In this document: one piece after another, positions 1 through 12,490 of the stretch | Layout of the letters: each line of letters opens with the position of its first letter | How positions within the stretch are numbered: position 1 is the stretch's first letter | Assembly: GCA_030704615.1 (NCBI GenBank) | Contig: CM060733.1 | Location: 34,164,001-34,228,000 of the forward strand | Source: Takakia lepidozioides | Taxonomy: Eukaryota > Streptophyta > Takakiopsida > Takakiales > Takakiaceae | Length of the DNA: 64,000 nt | Direction of reading: 5' to 3' | Notes under the pieces: model-generated | The model's database searches: none | Told to the model about the DNA's origin: nothing | Seen by the model: only the letters and a program-made list of their open reading frames with translations | Program-made: the position numbers and the translations under genes

Positions 1-2444
1 TGTTCGACAATATGGCTCAGCGAAATGTGGTCTCTTGGAATGCCATGATTGCTGGATATGTTCAGCATGGGTGTGGTAGGGAGGCTTTGGAGATCTATGA
101 GCAAATGCAACAGGAAGTGATAATCCCCAATAGGGTGACGTTCATTTGTGTTCTGAATGCATGTGCCAGCCTTCAAGCCCTGGAAATGGGCAAACAGGCC
201 CATGCTAACATGAGCAAAGCTGGAATTGCACCAGACATCATTCTGGAGACTGCCCTTGCCAATATGTATGCAAAGTGCGGAAGCATGAAGGATGCTCATC
301 TCGTCTTCAACAATATGGCTAAACGAAATGCGGTGTCATGGAATGTCATGATCACAGGATATGTTCAGGGTGGGTGTGGAAGGGAAGCGTTCGAGATCTA
401 TGAGCAAATGCGACGTGAAGGGGTGATGCCTGACATGGTCACATTCATCTGTGCTCTGAATGCATGTGCCAGCCTAGAATCCCTGGAAAAAGGCCACCAG
501 ATCCATGTTGACATCATCAAAGCTGGTATTGCATCCTACATTAATTTGGAGAACACCCTTGTTGACATGTATGCTAAATGTGGGAGCATACAAGATGCAC
601 GTCAAGTGTTTGACAATATGCCTGAACGAGATGTGGTCTCATGGAATGTTATGATCGCAGGATACACTCAGGATGGGTGTCATCGGGAGTCTTTCAAGAT
701 CTATGAACGAATGCAATGGGAAGGCGTGAAGCCCAACAGGGTCACCTTCATTTGCATTCTCAATGCGTGTGCCAGCCAATGGGCCCTAGAAAAGGGACAA
801 CAGGTCCATTCTGACATCATTAAAGCTGGAATTGCACTACATACTAATTTGGAGAGTGCCCTTGTTAACATGTATGCCAAATGTGGAAGCATAACAGATG
901 CACTCCGGGTTTTCAACAATATGGCTGAACGAAATGTGGTCTCATGGAATGCCATAATTGCAGGACATGCTCAGCATGGGTGTGGTCGGGAAGCTTTGGA
1001 GATGTATGAGCAAATGCAAGTTGAAGGTGTGAAACCAAATAAGGTCACATTTATTTGCATTCTCAATGTGTGTGGCAGCCTAGGAGCCCTGGAAAAGGGC
1101 AAACTTGCCCACGCAGACATCATCAAAGCTGGAACTGCACTGGATATCACTCTGGAGACTGCCCTCTCAGACATGTATGTCAAATGTGGAAGTATGAAGG
1201 ATGCTCGTCAAGTTTTTGACAAAATGGCTGTAAGAGATGTGGTCTCATGGAGTGCGATTATAGCAGGATATGCTCAGCATCGGTGTGGCAGGGAGGCTTT
1301 GGAGCTCTATAAACAGATGCAACAGGAAGGGGTGACGCCCAACAGGGTCACTTTCACCTGTGTTCTCAATGCATGTGCCAGCCTAGTCGACCTGAAAAAG
1401 GGCAAAGAGCTCCATATTGACATCATCAAAGCTGGATCTGCACTAGATATAATTCTGGCAACTGCACTGGCCGACATGTATGCCAAATGTGGAAGCATGA
1501 AGGATGCACATCAAGTGTTTGCCACTATGGCTGAACGAGATGTCATCTCATGGAATGCCATGATTGCAGGATATTCTCAGCAAGGGTATGGTACGGAGGC
1601 TTTTGAGATGTATGAGCAAATGCGACGGGAAGGGGTGATACCCGACAGGGTCACTTTCATTTGCGTTCTCAATGCATGTGCCAGTCTAGGGTTCCTGGAA
1701 AAGGGCAAGGAGGTTCATGCTGACCTGATCAAAGTTGGAATCTCCTCACAAATTAATTTGGAGAATAAACTTGTGGATATGTATGCCAAATGCGGGAGCA
1801 TGAAGGATGCACAGCAAGTGTTCAACAACATGCCTGAACGAGATTTGGTCTCATGGAACAGCATGATCGCAGGATGTGCACAGCATGGCTGTGGTAAGGA
1901 CGCCCTGCAACTATTTGATCAAATGCAACGGGATGGCTTGAAGCCAGATGATATCACTTTCATATCTCTCCTCTTTGCATGTAGTCAAGTCGGGTTAGTG
2001 GATGAAGGTCGTCACTACTTTGAATCAATAAGTCCTGATCACGGCCTCACTCCTACAGTGGAGCATTTTGGGTGCATGGTGGATCTTCTTGGCCGTGCAG
2101 GACGATTCGATGAGGCAGAGGACCTCATTAACAAAATGCCAATCAAACCTGGGGCTGAAGCGTGGAGAGCATTGCTTGGTGCCTGCACAATCCATGGAAA
2201 CTTGGATGTCGCAGAACGTGTGGCAAAATGGCTTATCAAGAATGATCCCCAGCACGGTGCAGCTTATGTGCTGCTATCAAACATCTATGCTGCTGCTGGC
2301 AGGTGGGATGATATAGCAACGGCGAGAAAAATGATGGAGTACGGAAGGGTGAGAGAGGAACCAGGGCACAGCTGTATTGGAGTGGACAAGTCGGTTTCTC
2401 TAGTGCATCAGGTCGTATGCAGATCCTTGTTTAGTTCAAAGTAG
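1..2444 (+). CDS. PLS-class pentatricopeptide repeat protein, E-type C-terminus (5' end outside window)
   Basis: PPR proteins bind organellar RNA one base per repeat and act in editing, splicing or stability in plastids or mitochondria. The frame is open from base 1, so the ATG at 12 is internal and the N-terminus lies left of the window. Seven P-L-S triplets are visible, each opening with a VVSWN-like S/P junction and containing VTFICVLNACASL (L motif) and MYAKCGSMKDA (S motif). The last triplet runs into a typical E region (GCMVDLLGRAGRFDEAEDL, then WRALLGACTIHGN and YVLLSNIYAAAGRWDD). The protein stops after PGHSCIGVDKS plus about 17 residues, so there is no DYW deaminase; an editing role would need a DYW partner. 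The repeats are unusually alike, also at DNA level. The organelle cannot be predicted without the N-terminus. Confidence 0.95.
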   Translation, partial: FDNMAQRNVVSWNAMIAGYVQHGCGREALEIYEQMQQEVIIPNRVTFICVLNACASLQALEMGKQAHANMSKAGIAPDIILETALANMYAKCGSMKDAHLVFNNMAKRNAVSWNVMITGYVQGGCGREAFEIYEQMRREGVMPDMVTFICALNACASLESLEKGHQIHVDIIKAGIASYINLENTLVDMYAKCGSIQDARQVFDNMPERDVVSWNVMIAGYTQDGCHRESFKIYERMQWEGVKPNRVTFICILNACASQWALEKGQQVHSDIIKAGIALHTNLESALVNMYAKCGSITDALRVFNNMAERNVVSWNAIIAGHAQHGCGREALEMYEQMQVEGVKPNKVTFICILNVCGSLGALEKGKLAHADIIKAGTALDITLETALSDMYVKCGSMKDARQVFDKMAVRDVVSWSAIIAGYAQHRCGREALELYKQMQQEGVTPNRVTFTCVLNACASLVDLKKGKELHIDIIKAGSALDIILATALADMYAKCGSMKDAHQVFATMAERDVISWNAMIAGYSQQGYGTEAFEMYEQMRREGVIPDRVTFICVLNACASLGFLEKGKEVHADLIKVGISSQINLENKLVDMYAKCGSMKDAQQVFNNMPERDLVSWNSMIAGCAQHGCGKDALQLFDQMQRDGLKPDDITFISLLFACSQVGLVDEGRHYFESISPDHGLTPTVEHFGCMVDLLGRAGRFDEAEDLINKMPIKPGAEAWRALLGACTIHGNLDVAERVAKWLIKNDPQHGAAYVLLSNIYAAAGRWDDIATARKMMEYGRVREEPGHSCIGVDKSVSLVHQVVCRSLFSSK

Positions 2445-5089
2445 GGGTTGTCTGCACATAGTCATAAGTTGAATCGAGAGTAGAAGTTGCAGCCAGTGAT
2501 TGCTATATTAGTTAGGGTGGTAAAGCCACGGATGTGACACCAAAAGTAAAGGGGAAGTGAGAGAGAGATATGAGGTAGTAGCACTTTGCATCGCAACATG
2601 CCACACCTCCTGAGCCACTCTGCCAATGTATCCTAGAAACATCAAACTAGCCGGTCAGTTGACTCCAAATAGGTCAATCACAGACTTGTTCCTGCCCCAT
2701 TTTGCATTCTTGCTCTATCTGAAAGACACACTAATACTTCAACCGCAATTACGTTCATTATGTTTATGAGCCTCAGTGCAAGCAAGAGAAGGAGAGGGAT
2801 CGAGAGGAGATAGCAAGATAGAAATGTGATCTAGAATGCTTTGATCTCACACACTTAGTCATTGCCACTACAGGTCTATGCCCCTTGCATCGCCAGCAGG
2901 TAGTCTGCCCGACTTGAAATGCTGGCATTGTCGGTGCTATGCTTTTGAGAGGTGCTGGCTCCACTGCGAATGCTTTACTGGATTTGTGACATCAATGGAA
3001 GATGCACATCTTGATCTTGGCTTTCTCATCATATGAATTTGAATGTGGGTTCTCCTTGCTATACTTCAAGAAGGTATTCTATGCAAAGCAAGGTGTGCTC
3101 TCAATAGACCTGCTATAGCACCTGGCAGGGGATTGCCCCTGAAATTGTGGTCGTTTTGGGCTCCAATTTGTAGACAGGTCTGTTTTGTTTACCTATGATG
3201 TTTATATATATGTACAGAGAGCTGGGGTTAGGGGTCTTGCTTTGACTAAACAATTGCAGGCAAGCACGTCACGTTTCCTTCCATCTCGAAGTTGTGTGTC
3301 CATACAGACAACAACACACGGTGTGCTCTCCCTGTATTTGGTCACACTGCTTTTCCGGGGAGGACCAAAGCCAAGCAGCCACGGCATAGAGAAATCATTA
3401 GTTACTGCATTTGACTACCTTTTAGCTTGCCTACATTGAGAAACTGCAACAGAAGTATGTCTGGGGCAGTCAATTGCCAGGCTTGTTAGAGAGGATAAAA
3501 AGGGTACTAACGGTCAAAAATTCCCTCATCCGAGAGAAAAATAATGGGATTGACTGACTTGGGTGGGCCCTGACCTGATCACAATCAGCTACTGTTACTT
3601 TTTATTCTCTCTCTCTCTCTCTCTCTCTCTCTTTGTTCCCGCTCAAACTGGGCGCGGGGTCAATGGCCACAAGGCTACGGCAAACAACATCTTATGAGTA
3701 CAATCTCTCTCTCTCTCTCTGTGGCTCACCAAAACTGGCCCCGAGATTTCTGGTAACAAGCCTATGGCAATGAGTACGTCATCTGTTGCACTCTCTCTTT
3801 TGCTTGGTTGTCTCACATCATTGCATTTTGAAAGGAAGCTGGTGCCTGATATCAAGTGTGGGGTGTGACGAAAGTCTTGCAGCAATGCCTGATTCTGTTT
3901 CAGGGGGAATTCAAAGGGCCAATATGCTGCTAGCTGCTTATTTCAATTCACTACCGCAAGTAATTGAAATGCTTTAAGCATATTTAGAATCTGAATTCCT
4001 ATAAATGTGCTGATTCAAGGGGTGCATTTGCCTTCTCTGTAGGGGAAGGGTTGTAACTAAAGTCGTGAACTGTACCAGTGCCCTTTATGGCGTGTTACTT
4101 TTATGTGCAGTCGTGTCTTGGGAGCATCTTCACTGTTGTTGGTGGGTACGTACCATCTCATGAAACAGTGGACTTTCTGGGTAAGCTCCTCATTTCACTT
4201 GATCAAGCTCTTTTGAATCTCCAAATGTAAGTAGAGTACTTGCCCATCGTCTCAGAGGCAGTCCTTCCATGGGGGTCCTACATTTGAGAAATTTCTTTGT
4301 TGCTTAGGTTTCCTAGTAGACTACTCCTCAGTGAGCCTCCTGTGTGGGAATGGCAGCCGCAAGCACTCTTGGGCGTGACATTCAGTTGGCGTGGCACTGC
4401 TGGGGTTGCTGTGGGAAGGGAGCCTGGATCCTTCCGTTGTTCTTCCCTATCTCCCTACAACACATTGTGATCTTGAACACCAACTATCCCTCCCTGTAAT
4501 CCCGCCCTGTGCTGTAGATGCTCAAAACCAAGGTTGTTTCCAATTTATTAGTGTATTTACAGGAACGCTACTGCAATTGACAGTATTACAGAAGAAACTG
4601 ATGTAAATGAGATTTTGAGGAAGAGTGCTGAAACTTGAAGTGTAAGATTTAAAGCTATGATTTCTGGCTCTCGCAGCACCGCACGAGGAGGGCTCACTGC
4701 CAACAAGTGCAGCATTGCACAACAACTGCTAGTGGACAAGAAAGGAAAATTAGTTCAAATCGACACAGTAAGCCATGCTCCTCTTTGATAGCTCAGCCTG
4801 CCTTGACCAAGCCGTCTGCAAGGAAGAAATGATTTGTCTGGGCGGAAGAACAAATGGCAGCAGCAGTGGATGCAGTACCGATGAGGGCAATGTCTCTTCC
4901 ATGGGTCTCATTCGGGGGTCAAGAGGAAGAAGAGAGAAAGGAAGAGGAGAGATTGAAGGGTGGCAAATGAACTGGGTGTACTTGCAGCAAATCGGAAACT
5001 CGAGTGAGATACAAAATTAGCTGCTGCGCCAAAGGTGGAAAGGCTTGTATAAATTTATGGTACAAGGAGCAAGCTGCAAATTTTATGAA
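2445..5089. other. Intergenic, no gene recognised
   Basis: No convincing coding signal on either strand; the short ORFs have no recognisable domain. Two CT microsatellites are present, at 3607-3632 and 3705-3720. Confidence 0.6.
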
Positions 5090-5405
5090 TTTCTATACTG
5101 CTGGAATACTGTCTGACAATTCTTATTGACATAAACTGAGACTCTCTTTATTTCAAGAGAGAACTGCTAGAGCAGCTAGACTACAATCATGGAGGCAGTC
5201 CCGAGCTATGGTGGTTGTGAGCTCTATGCAGACACACCAGTGAGATATATTTGAATTTGTAGCTGGAATATTGCCTGACAATTCTCTTGACTTCATCTCA
5301 GACTGTCTTTAATTGAAGATACAACTGCTAGGGCAGCTAGACTACAGTCACGGCGGCAGTCCCAAGCTATGGTGCCCTTGAGCTCTGCGCGGACACATCA
5401 GTGAC
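5090..5405. repeat. Diverged tandem duplication, two copies of about 160 bp
   Basis: Copy 1 is about 5090-5245 and copy 2 about 5252-5405. Both contain a CTGGAATA(C/T)TG(C/T)CTGACAATTC block, then GCAGCTAGACTACA, GGCAGTCCC(G/A)AGCTATGG and GAGCTCTG(C/T)GC-like stretches in the same order. No coding potential was recognised. Confidence 0.75.
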
Positions 5406-6489
5406 AATCACAGAGCCCTAGTATTAATGAACTTGTCCATTTGTATTTTTATCAGATCATGTGAATCGACACCTACTTTTATCATGGGGTGAAGGAAGGC
5501 ATCACAGTCTTCCGTTGCGTGCTTTGTTGGTTAACTTGCCTGGTGGAGTTGAGCACTGTTGGTGCTGAATGATGGGTCAAAATTCTGATGAGCTCCACAA
5601 ATTCTAGTGGTTACAATAAACCCCCTCGAGAGAAGCCATAATGTTAAACACACTACAAGTGAGGGAGAGGGCCGAGGCCAGACCAGACAGGAGAGAACAC
5701 CAGAGACATCTGGGTAGCATAATACTCCTTGCATAACTAGAAACGTTGGCAGTATGGGTATTTGCCAAGGGGCTGCGAGGTGAGAGGATCGACCATGGTA
5801 GACCTAGACCTCAAACTATGAACGCACCCCAAGTGTGCCAGGGCCATGGTGATTTTGGCCTGGCTCAACATGGTAGGACAGAGCCTTCAGGCCGAAGTGA
5901 TCGTAATCGTTTCGGGGCATGCCTCAGAAGAGTGGCTCTAGATTGTAACCTTCTGGTTTGAGATTATGCACGTCGAAGCGCAAGCGTTCACTGGTAAGGT
6001 AGGGTGTGAATCCAAATCTCTCTTGTACTGTGATCACAGGCTAACTATAAGTGCATAGCACCCACAAATCATAACTCACAGAAGCAGTGTGACGGCTCCA
6101 TTCCGTCTTACTTGGCTCTTCGATTTCGTAGACGCCGTTTCTACTTGGTTATTACTTTCCTGGGAAAAGGCAGCTTGTACACGGAAGTTGCACGTGAATG
6201 GGGAGGTTTGCTTTTGTGCAGTGAAGAGTTGCAGAATGTGATTCCGAGAACGTGGAGAATTGTTTTATATTAAAGTTCGCATCGAACGAAATCGGCCTCT
6301 GGAATTTGTCAGGCATATTTCTTGAGGTCTTCCCAGGGGCTACGTGGATATGGTGCATCTCCCTTTCCTCTGCATTTATAGAAGCCAGGAAATAAATGTG
6401 TTCAGCCTGCGTTGGAGCAGGAGCACAGTATTAGCCTTTGTGCTCATAAGTGTATGTAGGAGCCTGGCAACAAATATATAACAAGAAGA
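5406..6489. other. Intergenic, no gene recognised
   Basis: No domain-bearing ORF, RNA gene or clear repeat was identified here. Confidence 0.5.
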
Positions 6490-6497
6490 GTGTCGAC

Positions 6498-7002
6498 CAG
6501 TGTTGTTCTGGTATCAGTGTTAGGACATACCAGACTGGTCCTGGTACCAGACGTATCACAAAAATTTAACCAGTCTGGTCTATATAATGGTGGATGTATA
6601 ATTCTCTACATACTGGTATGAGTATGAGTATCATGACCACAATACCAGCTGGTACGAGATATCAATTCTGGTATCATTCCAAAGCCATCTTGAATTACAA
6701 GTTTCATCACTAGCAAGTATCAAGTGAAAACAAATACAATATAAATAAAGAAATAAATATACATAAGTACAAGTACGTAGGCATATATACACATAAATTA
6801 ATATAGTATACATACCAGAGTAAATGAGGAAGACGGCGGGGGAGTACTGGTATTGTGGCTGGTATGAAAAAACTGATACCAGCCTGGTCTGGTATATGAC
6901 CCAGTATTCTCCCAAATGATACCAGACTGGTCTGGTATCTAATACCAGTGCATATACCAGTATTTTATACCAGTCCTTCACCTGTATACCAGACCAACAC
7001 TG
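6498..7002. mobile_element. hAT-type MITE, family A, with perfect 8-bp target-site duplication
   Basis: The element starts CAGTGTTGTTCTGGTAT and ends ATACCAGACCAACACTG, so its ends are imperfect terminal inverted repeats. It is flanked by the same 8 bases, GTGTCGAC, at 6490-6497 and 7003-7010. An 8-bp duplication and a CAG-starting terminus are characteristic of the hAT superfamily. The 505-bp body is packed with CTGGTAT/ATACCAG and CCAGACTGG copies in both orientations, like the subterminal repeats that hAT transposases bind. It has no transposase, so it is non-autonomous. A second copy lies at 31130. Confidence 0.88.
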
Positions 7003-7010
7003 GTGTCGAC

Positions 7011-10000
7011 GACAATTTTCTCCATTTCCTGCTCGAAGAGTGCCAAGCTTCATAATTGCAGAGCTTTTGCAGGAACCTGCCAACCACCACACTGCAAATA
7101 TTCCTAACAAAAACTGCTCCATTGCTGTGAGAGGCAGGAAGAGGACGGTATGTAGTGGAGAAAGCAGTTTCTTCTATTAAAGTTGGTCGTGTCCCTGGTG
7201 GTGTCGGACTCTACACCTCTTTTCTCTCCTGGGGGTGGGGGAGCAGAAGCGGGTCGACGAACTTCATTATGTCGTGGGCCCCGCCAGAGCCGTCAAAGCT
7301 CGCTCGAACTTGCAGCGGGCACTTCGCCGGCAAAGGACCCTGTCGGACGGGTGCGTGTTGGCCCGATCCTTGAGCTCCTTTCCAGTTTGGCAGCCTGACC
7401 ACATTCTCATTTTCTCTTGCAACTTTTAAAGAGTCAAGCTCTCATAACTTCAGATTGAAGAAGCGGATGGTTGATCCAAGGACCAGATTCTTCCTCTCTC
7501 AATGCCACCAGTAGCTCTTTATTCTTTCTCTAGAATTAGATAATAGAAGTAAGGAGCTGGGTGGGCGCCTGGGTGGCAGCCTTCAAAGTAGTGGGGACAT
7601 CAAATCTTCTCAAGCTGTGCTTTCAAATAGAGTTATTTTGGCTTCAATGGCGATTATGCACTGAGATAATGAAATAATGATTGTGAGGAGCTGGGTGGCA
7701 AGAGAAATCTTCCATATAGATTGTAGATCTCAGCTTTTGAAGAGAGAGCTGTTGATAGTTATTTTGGGTTCTATAGTTAGACAATCATTCTCGAGAGTTC
7801 AGTGGCCAGCTGCAGCCTACCACGGCTGCAGTCTCGAGTAAAGTTATTGCAGCTCTTCAAACACTGAACAGTAGCAAGCTTCCTAGGTGATGTATTTGTA
7901 GTCAGAAAAAGCTGCCCTCACGGAGGAGAAAGTAAGTTCGTGGAGTCATCCCAACTAGTGCAAACTAGGCTAGGCCCTCGTCCATCAGGGAGAGCTTCTC
8001 CCACCATGTCGATAATGGGCAATTTTTTAATCTGTACTTCCTTGAATGCGACCGGGAAACTTTGGTGGGCCCTGCAGATGCAAAAGCGCTTGGGCATGCC
8101 CAATCGAGAATGACCGTTGTGCTACTCGCATATCTGGATTTGAACTCTGTAGCACAGACTCAACAGGCCGCAGTGCTCCAACTGGGTTGGGCAACCAGTT
8201 GGAAGCTATTTCCCTCGATAAATTCTCCGGGAGCCTCCTTATTACTCGAGGAGCTTCTAGGCCTCCAAACACATCTCCTCTTAGATCTCTCTGCCTTCAA
8301 TGACGACTCTACCAGGGTGCGTTGGCTTGGATGTAAAGGAGTTTTCATTGAAGTCTATCTAGTATCCACCCTGGAAATTGGAGGTGGTCGTTCTGACCGT
8401 CCCAAGAAGAATCTTTGCGGGCGCAGTTGCCAAGGAGCTATGACAGCTTTATGTGACCTCCCAGATCTGCTCCGTGGCTCTGCAACACTCCAGATTTAGG
8501 AAATCAAAATCACGTACTGGAGGTGTGCACTGGGGGTGGAGAATGAGTAGACGGGGGAGAAAATCCAAACCCACTCTCAAACTCCATGCCATCTCCGTGG
8601 GCTGCACTCATCCTTCAATGCTTATGGGTAACACAATACTCGTTCGTAGTATTCTGTATCGTGTACATAGTATCCCATACATGACTACCTTCCTCTCAAC
8701 CGATCATGGCTGTATTGAACTGATGAAGATCATACTTTCTTTCAAGTGTTATGCAACGGAGTGTAACCCTCCTCAATGAAAAGATGTAACCATTTTCTTG
8801 GTAGTTGGGCAGTGACTGGTTTGAAGGTCCCTCCATCAGGCACAGAAACCTTAGCCACTGCAGCAAAAATATTTCTTGGCTTTGTAGGCCAACCGACTGT
8901 CCAGTACTAGGCTGATTCAACAGACATAGCTGGGCCCATTGTGGCGAGAGTCTTGTGAACTGCTGCAGGAAGATGGAGAGATCCGAGCACTCGACAAGAT
9001 CAGTGACGGCACAAACACCGACAAAGAGCGTTTCGCCAACATTGTGGTTGCCCCCAAGCATGGACTGGGGCAAAGATGATGACCCATTGTGCAGTACAAC
9101 GAGCTCTATCAAGGGAAAATCAAACTTGATTACCCAAGGACATGTGATAGATGGTGACTCCTTGCTAAAGTAAGACGGAAGATAACCCAGTACGCTCTTT
9201 GGCAGCTTACTTAGCAGATAATGCCAATGGTTGATCGTTGTTGTTGCAGCGGATTTAGAAAGTATTGGTACTGTGATAGCCCCAGTCGCATCATTGTTAT
9301 CCTGTGGACGTACATGTACCTCAAGTGAGTGTCCAGAAGTATGCTCCCTTCACGGAGCTGCAGAGCTCACGCTATTAGTGCATATGCTAACAAAGTTTTT
9401 TGGGTCGGGCAAATGCCCTCACTGGCGACCAACTGAAATGTGAGCGTAAATGTCAATTGTCCTTAACTTATGACCGCGACATCAGCAACCGAGCCTTTCT
9501 AAGTTTGGATCTGGTTTTGCATTGGGAAGGATTCTGCGGCGGAGAGTTGGCCATGTAGGCGAACAGCATAGGAAAGTTATGGGGCCTGGTAGTTGGACTG
9601 TACAGGTTGAGCATTGCGTTGAATCTGTCTCAGATTTTGGGAAATTCGGATCATGCCAATTCTGCGGAGAGCAATGAGCACAGCAGATTGGGCGGCAATG
9701 GGCGTCACTCAACTCCTTGGATATCGAGCCTTGTAACTTACTTAATGTAGGGCCCACATCTCAAGAAGAAGAAGAAGAAGAAGATAATATAATATGGAGT
9801 TCTCCTTCCACGCTCCTGCTGCCAAGTCTTGATTGGCCTGTAGCTGGGCTAGTCTTGGCCCAGCCTTCAAAAAAGTCAGAAAAACCCATAAGAATTGCCC
9901 ACGAGGCTTTCCACGATAGCAGGTGGCCCACCCTAGGAAACCCCCACCTTTCATCGCTGCTGCTCAGTGCTGGGTGAACAGGAAAAAGGATAACCCCACC

Positions 10001-11180
10001 TTGCAGGTGTTTCTGATTACCTAGTGCTATACTGTAGGCCTAATAAGCGTGCGGCATGGGCGTCGCATGCTATAAAATGGAGGCGGAGGGGCACCACAGT
10101 TATGGCCACCGCCTGCAGTTGACCTACCTCCGAGATCACACTCGTATTATATTCCTCACACTTGCATGCACCTATATTTTTTTCTATCTGCTCCACTGAA
10201 CACTGAACATTTGCTTTCATACATTCAAGCCTCTGTGCACCTGGATTGGTTCCAGTACATGTTCAAAGACTTCCACCGACTTGCATCATCCTAGCAAGTC
10301 TGTATGTGACTGTTGACATGGAATATGCCCGCTGGACCGGTGGAAGAGCACCGACTTCCCTCCTACACACTAGCATGATGGAAGGCGCACTGAATAATGG
10401 CCTAACCAGTGGGTTCACAGAGATTGTACACAGCCCACATGCTTTTGCGTCCAACACTTGGGATAATATATTCTACTAAAAGATAAGCAGGTCAGGGAGT
10501 GACATGGAATATGCACGCTGGACCAGTGTCTCGGCAAGCAGGTCGAGGAGCACATGCTTGCATCCCACAGTAAAGAGTACCAAGTGTGCTGCAAGAATAT
10601 GCGTGTTGGACCAGTGCTGCCTCAACAGGTAGGAGCACCATGTCCCAACATAAAGATCGGCGAGTGTGGCAGAGAGACCGCATAAATCCCCCCAAAAAAC
10701 ACTACTAAAGTAAACCGTTCGTGGTCGTGGAGCACATGAAGCTCGTGAGGCGGCGACAGGAAGCATCAGAGCGGCCTCCCCGGCATCATCTCATGTGTTT
10801 TTGACCCCTTCTCTCGCTTTCTCACACAGAAATCCACAGAATGTTCTGCTTTGTCTAAGCTAGAGCTTCCACTGTCGCTGTGCCAATCGGCTGCTTCCAA
10901 ATCTCGCTAAAAAACAGCCACCATGAACCTGCTTCTCCCCGGTGAACTAAGTCAAAGCTTTGCTACAGCGCTGTGGATGCAAGATGGGGGACAAGCTGCT
11001 GTGGAAAGTGGCCACCCTCCATCACGATGAATTGGAGTGAGAAAGAAGATGAATGTGTTGGTCCCCACCCAACCCTAGTTCAATTCAATTCAACCTCCTT
11101 CGAAAGTTAATTGAAAACACAAGAAAAAACAAATATTTCGACCCGGAGACCGGAGCGGAGATTCAAAGGAATGGACCGTG
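7011..11180. other. Intergenic, no gene recognised
   Basis: No recognisable coding domain. There is an AAG-type run at about 9764-9785. A block with ATGGAATATGC(C/A)CGCTGGACC(G/A)GTG appears near 10318 and 10503, with a weaker version near 10594, suggesting old local duplication. ORFs around 8062-8499 and 8940-9170 match nothing I know. Confidence 0.5.
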
Positions 11181-11901
11181 GCTGGGAATTGGATGGGGGA
11201 AAATCCCATTCGACTTTTGTGTCCAAAACTATGTAGTCAGCGTTCGCTAAACCGCCGACAGCAGTTGGAAAGTGGGAAAGAAGCACCCACTATCCGCAAC
11301 CGAAGTAGTTTGAATGAGTAAAAATGGCACAATCGGCCTTTGTGGGTTTTGGGTTTGTATTTCTATCCGAATGTAAAAGTGCTTGTCTCTTTGCACAACC
11401 AAAGTAGTTGAACAAGTCTTTTATAAAGCTTTTCCAGATTTTTTCTTTCCTTTTCTTTTTGGTGGGTTTTGGATGGAGGTTTCCTACCTCTTTTTTCCGG
11501 ACCTAAACATCCATAGACGCAAGCTTGCCATCTTTAGGGTCGAGTAGAAATTGGACGTGAGAAAATCCGATTCGACTTTTGCGTCCAAACTATGTAGTCA
11601 GCGTTTGCTACACTGCCGACACAGCAGTTGGAAAGTGGGAAAGAAACAGCTACAAAGAAAAGCACCCACTATCCGCAACCAAAGTAGTTTTGCAAAAATG
11701 AGCGTCTTGACACTACCGGCCTTTGTGGGTTTTGGTTGTGTATTTCTTTCCGATCAGTGCTTGTCTCTTTGCACAACCAAAGTAGTCCAACAAGTCTTTT
11801 ATAAAGCTTTGCACATTTTTTCTTTCGTTTTCTTTTTTGGTGGGTTTTGGATAGAGGTTTCCTATCTCTTTCTTTGGATGTAAACATCCATACATGCAAG
11901 C
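11181..11901. repeat. Tandem duplication, two copies of about 350 bp
   Basis: Copy 1 (about 11181-11524) and copy 2 (about 11547-11901) share an ordered series of blocks: TATGTAGTCAGCGTT, CAGTTGGAAAGTGGGAAAGAA, CACCCACTATCCGCAACC, GGCCTTTGTGGGTTTTGG, CTTGTCTCTTTGCACAACC, TCTTTTATAAAGCTTT and AACATCCATA. Small indels separate the copies. No coding function was recognised. Confidence 0.85.
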
Positions 11902-12417
11902 GTCCAGTAGCCAAGATATTCTTCAAGGACAAAAGAAATCTGAATGTGAGTCAACAAGTTATCCAAAGGAAGAAGATGGTGTGGGATGCAGTTGCTGGAG
12001 CTACCCACTACCCACCCCATCCCCTGTGTGTAACAATGATGAAGACGATATGATTCTCAAGTTTCAAACACCCATGTTAGAGCGGCATGGCCTGCATGAA
12101 TTCCAATTACTGAATCTCAGTTTTCTGGGATGGGATTGATGGCGATGCAAGTGGGAGCATCATAACTTTGGAATAGGCCCAAAAAGCCATAAAACTGAAT
12201 TGGATTTTTCCAAGATCTAATGATAAGGCCTATACAAGTTCCATTCAACGAATCCATTCCATGGCACCCAAATGAATCAGGACTGCTTCCGGGAGGATTT
12301 CCGACCCTCCTTCTCTCTCTCGACACCAAAGTGACAACAAACAACACCACAGTAGGTAGCTTTGATCCCACCTTGCACATCCATGGTTACAGTTCTCCAC
12401 CGTGTCCACTAAGTTAG
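11902..12417. other. Intergenic, no gene recognised
   Basis: No recognisable domain or RNA gene. Confidence 0.45.
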
Positions 12418-12490
12418 GTAGATGGAAGCCTTGGGGTCCATAAGTTACGGCCCCCTGGGGAGGCGTCATACTTTTTTCTTTTTTTTTCTA
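12418..12490 (+). mobile_element. SINE family 1, 3'-end fragment
   Basis: The stretch with GTCCATAAGTTACGG followed by GAGGCGTCATACTTTTTT matches the 3' end of the fuller SINE copy at 50408-50575 (CCATAAATTACG, then GAGGCGTCATACTTTACTTTA). Only the 3' end and a T-rich tail remain. Confidence 0.6.

Noticed and set aside
2380-2600. Possible frame-shifted DYW domain after the PPR stop
   Set aside because: None of the DYW landmarks (HxE zinc motif, CxxC, DYW end) appears in any frame downstream.
6631-7122. 163-residue minus-strand ORF rich in Tyr
   Set aside because: Most of it lies inside the hAT MITE and its composition follows the CTGGTAT repeats; no domain.
8062-8499. 145-residue plus-strand ORF
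   Set aside because: No recognised motif, overlapping ORFs in other frames, and no consistent codon pattern.
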